36,526 nt of DNA from Candidatus Eisenbacteria bacterium RBG_16_71_46 (lineage in GTDB: Bacteria > Eisenbacteria > RBG-16-71-46), in contig MFFQ01000030.1 in the NCBI GenBank assembly GCA_001780165.1, positions 1 to 36,526 on the forward strand, read 5' to 3'. The first letter of the stretch is position 1, and each line of letters opens with the position of its first letter. The position numbers and the translations under genes are program-made. Shown in pieces: positions 23,716 to 31,352 of this stretch. The notes beneath the pieces were generated by a model. It searched no databases. It was not told the DNA's origin and worked only from the letters and a program-made list of their open reading frames with translations.

Positions 23716-23879
23716 TGAACGGACTCCTCCGCCCGACGGGAAACTCCCTCCCCTCGCGCGTGCCGGGCGGACGCGTGGGGGATCCCGCCGCTAGGACCTA
23801 GCATGATTCATGCAAGAACCACCGCCCGGGCGCGACCGAACGGGATGCCGCGCCCTGCGACCGCACAAGGAGACCGATA
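23716..23879. promoter_or_regulatory. divergent promoter region of the rnf-kor and OFOR operons
   Basis: 164 bases separate the ATG codons of apbE (minus) and the ferredoxin gene (plus). It contains two adjacent palindromes, CTAGGACCTAG (23791-23801) and GCATGATTCATGC (23801-23813, perfect 6-bp arms about one base), in the only AT-richer part. AAGGAG precedes the ferredoxin ATG. Palindromes in a divergent promoter are typical regulator sites, so shared control of both operons is plausible. No regulator gene lies next to it. Confidence 0.5.
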
Positions 23880-24086
23880 ATGGGCACTGTTCAGCCGTTC
23901 TACGTGGATCCCGATCTCTGCACCGAGTGCGGAGACTGCATCAAGGTGCTGCCACAGGCGTTCCGAAATGTCGAAGACGAAGAGGTTGCAGAGGTTTATG
24001 ACGCGGCATTGGACGAGGCTCATCTGCCAGCGTTGCAGAAGATCATGACGGAATGTCCGGGTCACGCCATCCTCTGGAAGAAGTGA
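23880..24086 (+). CDS. single-cluster ferredoxin
   Basis: A 68-residue small electron carrier. Cluster ligands are C14, C17 and C20 in LCTECGDCIKVLPQAF and C59 in ECPGHAI. The fourth position of the usual CxxCxxCxxxCP is VLP, as in single-[4Fe-4S] ferredoxins where the last ligand comes from the C-terminal CP. AAGGAG lies 7 nt before the ATG. It is the first gene of an operon with OFOR subunits, 7 nt before the gamma-delta gene, and is the obvious electron acceptor or donor for that enzyme; it may also serve Rnf across the divergent promoter. Acidic overall, as usual for ferredoxins. Confidence 0.92.
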   Translation: MGTVQPFYVDPDLCTECGDCIKVLPQAFRNVEDEEVAEVYDAALDEAHLPALQKIMTECPGHAILWKK

Positions 24087-24093
24087 GGCGATC

Positions 24094-25068
24094 GTGAAAC
24101 TCCTCGATCCGCGGTCCATGATGGCCGAGTCCGACCTCGAGCTGCGCGGGGACGGCAAGGCGGGCGGCGGGCTGGTGTTGGCGTTCCAGAGCCTGGCCGA
24201 CCTGATGCTCGGCGATGCGTCGCTGCACGTGCAGGAGTGGCCGTTCTTCAGCTCCGCGCGCCGCGGGGCGAACATCCGTTCGTTCCTGCGGGTGAGCGCG
24301 CGTCCGATCCAGACGGCCTGCGAGGTCACGCGCCCCGGCATGGCGCTGCTGATGGACGAGGCCGCCGGCCGCTCGGTGGACTTCGCGGAGGGCGTTCCGC
24401 CGGGGGGCACCTTCGTGCTCAACACGCAACGCTCCCCGGAAGAGTGCGCGCGCCACTACCGCCTCTCGGGACGCGTCTTCACCATCGCCGGGGACACCAT
24501 CGGCGAGCGCTTCCTCAAGCACACGATCGGCAACGTCTCGACCTACGTGGCCATGGCGCAGGCGATCGGCGGGTTCACGCGCGAGCACACCGTGGAGTCG
24601 TTCGTGAAGACCCTGAAGAAGCGGCGGATTCCGGAACTGGTCCTGCAGCGCAACCGCGAGGCCCTTGCCGCCAGCTTCGACGAGGTGCGCTCCGGCACCT
24701 TCGACCTGGCGGGACCGGGCGACCACGCGCCGCCGACCTTCGACGGCTATGGCGAGCTGCCGGTCGGGGCGCAGACCAGCCTGCGGCTCTCGCAGACCAA
24801 CCGCACCGCCGACTACGCGCGCAGCGGGTTCCGCCTGCACTTCTCCGATCCCGAGCTCAAGTGCAACGGCTGCTCGCACTGCATCACCAACTGCCCCGAA
24901 GGCATCATCCTGTGGCGCCCGGATCCCGAGCGCGGCGTGCTGGTGACCGGCGCCGACGTGTCGAGCTACTGCAAGCTGTGCGGCGAGTGCATCAGCGTAT
25001 GCCCGGAGCACCTGTTCAGTGAGGCCCCCTACGAGGAGGCCTGGGAGGAGGCAGAGGTCCGATCATGA
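24094..25068 (+). CDS. 2-oxoacid:ferredoxin oxidoreductase, fused gamma-delta subunit
   Basis: A 324-residue fusion of the gamma domain and a ferredoxin-like delta domain of a pyruvate-type OFOR. The gamma domain (about 12-190) starts LELRGDGKAGGGLVLAFQSLADL, a variant of the family's R-G-x-GGQG motif, and ends KTLKKRRIPELVLQRNREAL. The delta domain holds two [4Fe-4S] sites: CNGCSHCITNCP (C257, C260, C263, C267) and CKLCGECISVCP (C293, C296, C299, C303). In separate-subunit enzymes these are two genes (porG and porD). Start GTG with GAGG upstream. Its TGA overlaps the alpha ATG (ATGA at 25065-25068). The GGQG variation makes it divergent within the family; the substrate is uncertain. Confidence 0.88.
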   Translation: MKLLDPRSMMAESDLELRGDGKAGGGLVLAFQSLADLMLGDASLHVQEWPFFSSARRGANIRSFLRVSARPIQTACEVTRPGMALLMDEAAGRSVDFAEGVPPGGTFVLNTQRSPEECARHYRLSGRVFTIAGDTIGERFLKHTIGNVSTYVAMAQAIGGFTREHTVESFVKTLKKRRIPELVLQRNREALAASFDEVRSGTFDLAGPGDHAPPTFDGYGELPVGAQTSLRLSQTNRTADYARSGFRLHFSDPELKCNGCSHCITNCPEGIILWRPDPERGVLVTGADVSSYCKLCGECISVCPEHLFSEAPYEEAWEEAEVRS

Positions 25069-26396
25069 ACTCGCGGGACGTCGCACCCCAGCCGCTGCTC
25101 AACATCACGCCATCCGGCGCCCGCTACGAGTCGGTCATCGACCTGGAACGGGCGCGCGCGGCCCACCTGCCGCTCCACACCGAGCGCACCGAGATCACCG
25201 CGGACGGCAACACCGCGGCGGCGATCGCCTCGCTCCAGATGTGGCGCTGCATGATCTACCCCGGGTTCCCGATCACGCCCTCCACCAAGTGGATCGAGAC
25301 CGTGGCGGCCTACGTCGCCTCGACGCCCGGCACGCCCAAGCGGGTCAAGCTGCTCGAAGCCGAGCACGCGGTGGCCGACTACATGGTCGGCGCCGCGGCC
25401 GCCTGCCGCGACCTGATCTTCGTCACCGCCACCAGCTCGGTGGGGCTCGACCACATGACCGAGACCACCCGCTCGCTCGGCGCCAGCGGTCTCGGCAACG
25501 TCATGATCATCAACGTCTACCGCGCCACCGCGAACTTCCCGCTGTGCATCGAGGGCGATCCCTCCGACACTCTCGCCCACCGCGACGACGGGTTCATCCA
25601 GATCGTGGCGCGCGGCAAGCAGCAGATCTACGACACGGTGCTGCAGGCGCCCTGCCTCGGCATGCACCCGGACGTGCTCACCCCCACCATGCCCGGCTAC
25701 TACGGCATCAAGAGCAGCCATCGCAATGCCCGCCTGGTGCTGGAGCCGGACGCCGCGATCGGCGCGTTCCAGGACCGCTGGATGGCGCCCTGCCCGCTGC
25801 CGGGACTGATCAACGGCGACACCGCCTTCGGGAATTGCGTCACCTCGCGCTACTTCCAGGGCTTCAAGGTGGCGCAGAAGCGCCGGCTGGAACGCGCGCT
25901 CGAGCTGCTGCCCCAGGTCGGCGCGGATTTCGAGCGCACCTTCGGCCGCCCCGGCTTGGCGTTCTTCGATGCCGTCGGCTGGCCGGAGAAGGGCGAGGTG
26001 GACCTCGCGGTGGTGAGCATGGGACCCGACTTCGGCACCTTCGAGGCGCTGCGCGACGCCTGGGCGCGCGAACACGGCATGAGCGTCGCCGGGCTCGCCA
26101 TCCGCCTGCTCACCCCGTTCCCGCGCGAGGCCGTGCGCGAGAAGCTACGCCGCGCGCGCGCGGTGCTGGTGGTGAACCAGGCGCACCATGCCGGCCGTGG
26201 ACACCTGACACTGGACGTCGCCGACGCCCTCAACGGCCTGCCGGTCGTGCCGCCGATCGTCAGCGCGTTTGCCGGCATCGGCGGCGCCGACGTTTCCGAG
26301 GCCACCTGGGAGGCGATGCTCGACAGCGGCCGCCGCTCGCTCGCCGGCGAGACCCTCCCGCCCTACCAGGTCTTCCACGAGGGCAGGTCGCTATGA
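25065..26396 (+). CDS. 2-oxoacid:ferredoxin oxidoreductase alpha subunit (PorA-like)
   Basis: A 443-residue subunit that shapes the ThDP/substrate site. YPGFPITPSTKW (65-76) is the YPITPS motif with two extra residues' worth of variation in front (Y-P-G-F-P-I-T-P-S). EAEHAVADYMVGAAAACRDL, TSSVGLDHMTETT and the segment EGDPSDTLAHRDDGFIQIVA correspond to PorA regions that bind CoA and substrate. A transketolase C-like domain follows (about 325-425: DLAVVSMGPDFGT, RLLTPFPREAV, VLVVNQAHHAGRGHL). Coupled on both sides by 4-nt overlaps. A pyruvate or branched-chain 2-oxoacid substrate is likely from family resemblance, but cannot be fixed by reading. Confidence 0.85.
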   Translation: MNSRDVAPQPLLNITPSGARYESVIDLERARAAHLPLHTERTEITADGNTAAAIASLQMWRCMIYPGFPITPSTKWIETVAAYVASTPGTPKRVKLLEAEHAVADYMVGAAAACRDLIFVTATSSVGLDHMTETTRSLGASGLGNVMIINVYRATANFPLCIEGDPSDTLAHRDDGFIQIVARGKQQIYDTVLQAPCLGMHPDVLTPTMPGYYGIKSSHRNARLVLEPDAAIGAFQDRWMAPCPLPGLINGDTAFGNCVTSRYFQGFKVAQKRRLERALELLPQVGADFERTFGRPGLAFFDAVGWPEKGEVDLAVVSMGPDFGTFEALRDAWAREHGMSVAGLAIRLLTPFPREAVREKLRRARAVLVVNQAHHAGRGHLTLDVADALNGLPVVPPIVSAFAGIGGADVSEATWEAMLDSGRRSLAGETLPPYQVFHEGRSL

Positions 26397-27409
26397 GCGG
26401 CTACAAGGAAACCGCCACCCACGACAGCTGCTTCCGGCCCGGCTCCACGCTGTGCCCGGGATGCATGGAGTCGGTCGCGTTCCAGAACCTGGGACGCGTC
26501 ACCGACAACGGCGTCAAGACCATCTTCACCATCGGCACCTCGTGCGGCGAGGTCTCCACCCTGGCGTACCCCAACGTCGTGGCCTGGGGCCGCGGCGACG
26601 CGCCGCCGGAGATGTTCGGCAAGAGCTTCTCGATCATCCACAACGTGTTCGAGTCCGCCCCGACGCTGGCCGAGGCGGTGCGTGACGTCTCCGACGTCCT
26701 CACCGGCTGCGGCGCGCTGGAGCGCCCGGTGCAGGTGGTGGCGATGAGCGGCGACGGCGGCGCGTTCGCGATCGGGCTGCGCGGGCTGCTGCACACCATC
26801 TACCGGCGGTCCCGCATCACGATGATGGTGCTGGTGAACGAGTTCTTCGCCAACACCGGCTTCCAGTACAGCCCTGCCGCCACGCCCTTCTCCGACACCA
26901 GCACCACGCCGGCCGGCAAGGCGATACCCGGTAACATGCAGAAACCGCTCGACTACGTGCACCTCGCGATGGCCGCGGGCGCCGACCTGGTCGCCCAGAT
27001 CAGCCCGGCCTACGGCAAGCTGTTCGTCAAGACCATGGAGAAGTCGCTGAGCCTCAAGGGCACCGCGGTGGTGTTCGTTCCCGCCCCGTGCATCAGCGGC
27101 TGGAAGTACGACGACGGCCAGACGCTCGAGCTGGCGCTGCTCGGCGCGCGCTGCGGCATCTTCCCCACCTTCGTCTGGGAGCGCGGCCAAGGCGGATCGG
27201 TCAAGGACTGCCCGCGCGAGGCGACCGAGCGCCCGCGGATCGAGGAATTCCTCGGAATGCAGCGCCGCTTCGCCCATCTGGTGGAGCGGGACCGCGAGAC
27301 CGGGGCGATCCGCGCCCGCGCCGGCCAGGAGGCGCACCTCGAGAACCTCCGCGGCTGGGTGCAGGAGAACGTCGAGCGCCTCTACGCGCTCGGCGAGCTG
27401 AAGAAGTAA
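26393..27409 (+). CDS. 2-oxoacid:ferredoxin oxidoreductase beta subunit (PorB-like)
   Basis: A 338-residue ThDP-binding subunit with a [4Fe-4S] cluster. STLCPGCMESVAF gives C21 and C24, IGTSCGEVSTL gives C51, and a fourth Cys lies in PAPCISGW or DCPREA. The ThDP/Mg motif is SGDGGAFAIGLRGLL (119-133), completed by NEFFANTGFQYSPAATPF (149-166), which corresponds to the D-N-E-x-x-x-N-T-G-x-Q-x-S-x-A-T-P motif of pyruvate OFOR, with Phe-Phe-Ala and Tyr changes. TTPAGKAIPGN follows as in PorB. ATG overlaps the alpha stop (ATGA at 26393-26396). Last gene of the operon; a long inverted repeat lies just after it. Confidence 0.88.
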   Translation: MSGYKETATHDSCFRPGSTLCPGCMESVAFQNLGRVTDNGVKTIFTIGTSCGEVSTLAYPNVVAWGRGDAPPEMFGKSFSIIHNVFESAPTLAEAVRDVSDVLTGCGALERPVQVVAMSGDGGAFAIGLRGLLHTIYRRSRITMMVLVNEFFANTGFQYSPAATPFSDTSTTPAGKAIPGNMQKPLDYVHLAMAAGADLVAQISPAYGKLFVKTMEKSLSLKGTAVVFVPAPCISGWKYDDGQTLELALLGARCGIFPTFVWERGQGGSVKDCPREATERPRIEEFLGMQRRFAHLVERDRETGAIRARAGQEAHLENLRGWVQENVERLYALGELKK

Positions 27410-27421
27410 CGCGGCGGCGGG

Positions 27422-27522
27422 CTGGGCTCCGTCCGCAAACGCCCGCGGGCAAGGCGTCGCGGGCGTCGCTTCCATCGTGTTCCCTGCCCGGCGGTCCTCG
27501 GGCGTTTGCGGACGGAGCCTAG
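27422..27522. terminator. long inverted repeat between convergent operons
   Basis: Bases 27425-27445 and 27499-27519 are perfect reverse complements over 21 bp, starting GGCTCCGTCC on the left. The arms extend by three further positions outward (one G-U). Inside, CGGGCA (27446-27451) also pairs with TGCCCG (27485-27490) after an 8-base bulge, leaving a ~33-base loop. It starts 13 bases after the beta-subunit stop, and its right arm includes the TAG of the minus-strand sufT gene. This is best read as a bidirectional terminator. A mobile-element origin is also possible given the arm length. Confidence 0.65.
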
Positions 27523-27986
27523 AAGGAGTAGCCGAGCAGCCCCGGGTCCGGCATCATGTCCGGGCTCCAGGCGTCGGGCAGGATCTCGACCTCGCACGGC
27601 ATCGGCACCACGCTCATCGCCGCCTGCTTCACGTCCTCCATGAGCTGCGGCGCGTACGGGCAGAACGGCGTCGTCAGCAGCATCTGGACGTGGGTCCGGG
27701 CCGGCTCGACGCGCACCATCCGGATGAGCCCGAGGTCGACCACCGAGAGCCCGATCTCGGGGTCCATGACGGTCTCGAGCGCGGAGCGGATCGCCAGCTC
27801 CTGCTGGGACGGGGCAGCGCCGGGTGCCGCGGATTCGCCTGCCGAGGCCGGGCCGGCCGCCTTCGCGGCAGACGCCTCACCGCCCACCCCCGGGTGGTTG
27901 GGCGCCGGGCCCGGACCGGGATCGTCCGGCGCGGGCTGCCCGGTGTCGGGGTTCGCTCCCGGCGCGGATTCCTTCTCGACGTTCAT
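27519..27986 (-). CDS. sufT: SufT/MIP18-like DUF59 protein with a long N-terminal tail
   Basis: A 155-residue protein; the DUF59 domain occupies about 62-145 and resembles SufT, an Fe-S cluster assembly or maturation factor. Seen: ALETVMDPEIGLSVVDLGLI (69-88), with the DPE and DLGLI motifs, and TTPFCPYAPQLMEDVKQA with C109, the conserved Cys. The first ~60 residues are a Pro/Ala/Gly/Glu-rich, probably disordered tail absent from the ~100-residue family norm. ATG overlaps the Rieske gene stop (ATGA at 27983-27986). As the last suf gene it should act with SufBCDSU. The stop codon lies in the right arm of the terminator. Confidence 0.88.
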   Translation of the reverse strand: MNVEKESAPGANPDTGQPAPDDPGPGPAPNHPGVGGEASAAKAAGPASAGESAAPGAAPSQQELAIRSALETVMDPEIGLSVVDLGLIRMVRVEPARTHVQMLLTTPFCPYAPQLMEDVKQAAMSVVPMPCEVEILPDAWSPDMMPDPGLLGYSF

Positions 27987-28300
27987 GACCAGCCCACCTG
28001 GATCTCGCCGTTCTCGATGCGCACGGCATAGGTCGGGACCGGGACCGTGGCGGGCATCGCCATCACCGCGCCGTTCCTGACGTCGAACTTGGCCCCGTGT
28101 CGTGGACATTCCACGATCGGCCCTTCGAGCGTCCCCTCGGCCAGCGGGCCGCCGTCGTGGGTGCAGACGTCGTCGATGGCGTAGAACGCGCCGGCGACGT
28201 TGAACACGGCGACGTCCTGCTCGTCGATCCGCACCACTTTGACAGCACCCGGCGGGATCTCCCCCACCTTCGCCACGCGGATGAAGCCGTCGTCGCTCAT
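27983..28300 (-). CDS. Rieske-type [2Fe-2S] ferredoxin
   Basis: A 105-residue soluble Rieske protein. Cluster ligands: C46 and H48 in VCTHDGG, C65 and H68 in CPRHGAKFD, the full C-x-H / C-x2-H set. There is no membrane anchor or disulfide Cys of bc1-type Rieske proteins, so it belongs to the low-potential, dioxygenase-ferredoxin-like group. It overlaps sufU upstream and sufT downstream by ATGA each. Similar genes occur in suf operons of some Actinobacteria; the role there is unclear, possibly electron supply or a cluster-transfer partner. Confidence 0.9.
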   Translation of the reverse strand: MSDDGFIRVAKVGEIPPGAVKVVRIDEQDVAVFNVAGAFYAIDDVCTHDGGPLAEGTLEGPIVECPRHGAKFDVRNGAVMAMPATVPVPTYAVRIENGEIQVGWS

Positions 28301-28701
28301 CGCTCCTCGTCCTCCCCCGGCCAGCCTCCGAGGCCATACAGGCCGGCCTTCATGGTCTTGAGCGCGAGCAGCGCGCACTTGAGGCGCACCGGTCCGAGCT
28401 CGATGCCCAGCATCTCGAGCACGTCCTCGCGCGAGATCGTCTTCGCTTCCTCGAGCGGCATCCCTTCGATGCGCTCGCACAGCATGGACGCGGACGCCTG
28501 GCTGATCGAGCAGCCATGCCCGCTGAACCGCACCCGCTCGATCCGCCCGTCGCGCACCTTGAAGTCCATCCGCAGCACGTCCCCGCACAGCGGGTTGGCG
28601 TCCTCGTAGGTGATGTCGGGCTGCTCGATCGTCCCGTGGTTCCGAGGATGCCGGTAGTGCTCGAGGATGTTCTCCCGGTAGATCTCCTCCCAGCCGCTCA
28701 T
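28297..28701 (-). CDS. sufU: SufU, zinc-dependent sulfurtransferase / IscU-like protein
   Basis: A 134-residue member of the SufU/IscU family. Conserved ligands: C39 in NPLCGD with D41, C64 in GHGCSIS, and C109 in RLKCALL. The spacing between the second and third Cys (45 residues) includes the ~18-20 residue insertion that marks SufU over IscU. SufU takes persulfide sulfur from SufS and passes it to SufBCD. Overlaps: ATGA with sufS upstream (28698-28701) and with the Rieske gene downstream (28297-28300). Confidence 0.94.
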   Translation of the reverse strand: MSGWEEIYRENILEHYRHPRNHGTIEQPDITYEDANPLCGDVLRMDFKVRDGRIERVRFSGHGCSISQASASMLCERIEGMPLEEAKTISREDVLEMLGIELGPVRLKCALLALKTMKAGLYGLGGWPGEDEER

Positions 28702-29978
28702 CGCGCGAAGATGGAACGCGCGCGGCGCAACCCGGCGATCATGGCATCCACCTCCGCCTCGAGCGAGTAGCAGTGGAACGAGGCGCGGGTCGAGGCCGGA
28801 ATGCCGAGCTTCTCGTGCAGCGGCATGGCGCAGTGGTGCCCGGCGCGGACCGCCACGCCCTCGGCGTCGAGCACGGTCGCGATGTCGTGCGGGTGGATGT
28901 CCGCGAGGGTGAAGGCCACCACGCCGCCGCGCCGGTCCGCGGCCGGGCCGAGCACGGTGAGATCGGGGATCTCGCGCAGGCGCTCGATGGCGTAGGCCGC
29001 CAGGGCGCGGTCGTGCGCGAAGACCGCGTCCAGGCCGAGCCGCTCGAGGTAGTCCACGGCCGCGCCCAGGCCCACCGCCTCGGCGATCGGCATGGTCCCG
29101 GCCTCGAACTTCCACGGCAGCTCGTTCCACTTCGATTCCGTCAGGTGGACCTCGCGGATCATCTCCCCGCCGCCGAGGAAGGGGGGCATCGCCTCGAGCA
29201 GTTCGCGGCGCGCCCACAGGACGCCGATGCCGGTGGGACCGAGCATCTTGTGGCCGGTGAACGCCATGAAGTCGCAGCCCAGCGCTCGCACGTCCACCGG
29301 ACAGTGCGGCACGCTCTGCGAGGCGTCGAGCACCACGACCGCCCCGGCCGCGTGGGCGAGTCGGGCGATCTCCGCCGCCGGGTTCACCGTGCCCAACACG
29401 TTGGAGATGTGGACCACGCCGACCAGCTTGGCGCGCCCGTCGGCCAGCAGGCCCGGCAGCGCGTCGAGGTCCAGCTCGCCGCTTCCGGTCATCGGGACGA
29501 AGCGCAGCTCGAGCCCCTTCTCCCGCGCCAGCATCTGCCACGGGACCAGATTCGAGTGGTGCTCCATCTCGGTGAGCACGACCGCGTCGCCCGGCTGGAG
29601 CGCCCAGCGGCCGTAGGCGTGCGCCACCAGGTTCAGCGCTTCGGTGCTGTTGCGGGTGAAGACGATCTCGCGGGGCGAGCGGGCATTCACCAGTTGCGCC
29701 ACGCGCCGCCTCGAATCCTCGTAGGCGGCGGTGGCCTCCTCGGCCATGGCGTAGATCCCGCGATGGATGTTGGCGTTACAGTGGCGGTAGTGGTGGTCCA
29801 TCGCCGCCAGCACGCTCTCCGGCTTCTGCGACGTGGCCGCGCTGTCCAGATAGGCGAATGGCTTGCCTTGGGGCCGACGGAGCAGCGGAAAGTCCGCGCG
29901 CACCACCGCCGGGTCGAACGTCCTGGGCAGAGCGGCGGGCGCCGCGCCTCCCGGCTGACCTCGCATCACGTGTGACAT
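28698..29978 (-). CDS. sufS: SufS cysteine desulfurase
   Basis: A PLP enzyme of group II that turns Cys into Ala and an enzyme-bound persulfide. From the ATG at 29978 it is 426 residues. Seen: YLDSAATSQKP (43-53), EMEHHSNLVPWQ (138-148), DASQSVPH (218-225), TGHKMLGPTG (241-250) with the PLP-binding K244, and RAGHHCAMP with catalytic C383. MPLHEKLG replaces the common QPLMxxxG. Upstream in-frame GTG (29999) and a downstream ATG (29966) are alternative starts; I chose 29978 because a GAG lies a few bases upstream. It is separated from sufD by a short gap, the only non-overlap between sufC and sufT. Confidence 0.94.
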   Translation of the reverse strand: MSHVMRGQPGGAAPAALPRTFDPAVVRADFPLLRRPQGKPFAYLDSAATSQKPESVLAAMDHHYRHCNANIHRGIYAMAEEATAAYEDSRRRVAQLVNARSPREIVFTRNSTEALNLVAHAYGRWALQPGDAVVLTEMEHHSNLVPWQMLAREKGLELRFVPMTGSGELDLDALPGLLADGRAKLVGVVHISNVLGTVNPAAEIARLAHAAGAVVVLDASQSVPHCPVDVRALGCDFMAFTGHKMLGPTGIGVLWARRELLEAMPPFLGGGEMIREVHLTESKWNELPWKFEAGTMPIAEAVGLGAAVDYLERLGLDAVFAHDRALAAYAIERLREIPDLTVLGPAADRRGGVVAFTLADIHPHDIATVLDAEGVAVRAGHHCAMPLHEKLGIPASTRASFHCYSLEAEVDAMIAGLRRARSIFAR

Positions 29979-30005
29979 CCGATCTCGGCCGCCCGGCACC
30001 GGGCG

Positions 30006-31352
30006 CTAGCCGATCTTGTGCTCGATCGCATCCCTCAGCTGCTCGCGCACGCTCTCGAGCGGAATGCGATCCAGAACCGGCACGAAGAAACCCTCGACGA
30101 TCAGACGCTGGGCCTCGGAGCGCTGCAGGCCGCGCGACATCAGATAGTACATCTGTTCCTCGTCGACGTTGCCGATGGTCGCGCCGTGCGTGCACCGCAC
30201 GTCGTTGGCGAGGATCTCGAGGCCCGGGATGCTGTCCGCCCGCGCGGTGTCCGAGAGCAGCAGGTTGCGGTTGGCCTGGTAGGCATCGGTGCGCTGCGCG
30301 CCCTCGCTCACCTGGATCAGGCCCTGGTAGACGCTGCGGGCGTGGTCCTTGAGGCAGCCCTTGATCAGCAGGTCGCTGGTGGTGTGATCCGCCAGGTGGC
30401 GCTGCAGGGTGTGCAGGTGGAAGTGCTGCCGGCCGTCGCCGAACATGAAACCGTGCACGAAGGCCTGCGCCCCCGAGCCGGCGAGATCGAAGTAGGAGTG
30501 GCTCTTGACCACCCGCCCGCCGAGCAGGGTCTGGATCCACTGCAACTCGGCCCCGCGGCCGATCCGGGCGCGCTGGTTCCCGTAGTGGAAGACGTTTCGG
30601 CCCCAATCCTGGAGCGTGCCGTACACCAGCTTCGCGTCGTCGCCCAGGAACACCTCGGTGCCCCCGAGGTGGAGGGCCAGCCCCTCGGCGGTCGCCGAGA
30701 GCTGCTCCTCGATCACCGTCGCGCGCGCCCCGCGGCCGAGCACGATGACGCTGCGCGGCGCGCTCAGGCGCCCCGGGCCGTCCATCCACTGGAACAGCCG
30801 CAGCGGCAGCGCCGCCTCGACACCGTCCGGCACCCAGACGAACGCCCCGCCCGAGCGCACCGTCTCGGAGATCGCGGCGTAGCGGTCCTCGTCGGCGTGG
30901 AGCAGCGCGCCGAGCGTGTCCGCGAGCCGCGCCCCGTGATCGCGCAGCGCTCGCTCCATCGAGCACAGCACCACGCCTTGTTTCTCCAGCGCGGGGTGGG
31001 TCTGCTCGAGCACGACGTCGCTGTCGCGCTGCACCAGCAAACCGGCGTTGCCGGCCTCGCCGGCCATGCGCGCGACCACCGGCGCCGGGAGATCGTCCAC
31101 GCCGCGCGCGCGGGGGCCGGGCGCGAACGGGTCGAGTCCCGCGATCCCCGCCTCGGCGGTGCGGAAGTCGATGCGACGCCACAGGTCGTCTCCGCGATCC
31201 GGGTAGGACATCGCGGCGGCGGTGGCGGCCGCGGCGCTGCGGCGCTCCAGCGCCCAGGCCGGCTCGCCGGCGTCGGCGGCGCGCGCCGTCGCCCGCGCCG
31301 ACCAGTCGGTGAACAGATTGCGCTCCTGGATCTGCAGGTCCGCGGTGGTCAT
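30006..31352 (-). CDS. sufD: SufD, Fe-S scaffold component
   Basis: A 448-residue partner of SufB and SufC in the SufBC2D scaffold. The C-terminal beta-helix domain is clear: [60 protein letters not shown] and [39 protein letters not shown] (spread over about 220-420). The H in RCTHGA is the conserved His that pairs with a SufB Cys at the assembly site. The N-terminal part is less conserved. The ATG overlaps sufB's TGA (31349-31352). Confidence 0.95.
   Translation of the reverse strand: MTTADLQIQERNLFTDWSARATARAADAGEPAWALERRSAAAATAAAMSYPDRGDDLWRRIDFRTAEAGIAGLDPFAPGPRARGVDDLPAPVVARMAGEAGNAGLLVQRDSDVVLEQTHPALEKQGVVLCSMERALRDHGARLADTLGALLHADEDRYAAISETVRSGGAFVWVPDGVEAALPLRLFQWMDGPGRLSAPRSVIVLGRGARATVIEEQLSATAEGLALHLGGTEVFLGDDAKLVYGTLQDWGRNVFHYGNQRARIGRGAELQWIQTLLGGRVVKSHSYFDLAGSGAQAFVHGFMFGDGRQHFHLHTLQRHLADHTTSDLLIKGCLKDHARSVYQGLIQVSEGAQRTDAYQANRNLLLSDTARADSIPGLEILANDVRCTHGATIGNVDEEQMYYLMSRGLQRSEAQRLIVEGFFVPVLDRIPLESVREQLRDAIEHKIG

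Noticed and set aside
28297-29541. A 414-residue frame ending in SufU
   Set aside because: Only the last 134 residues are SufU. The rest is an out-of-frame reading of sufS.
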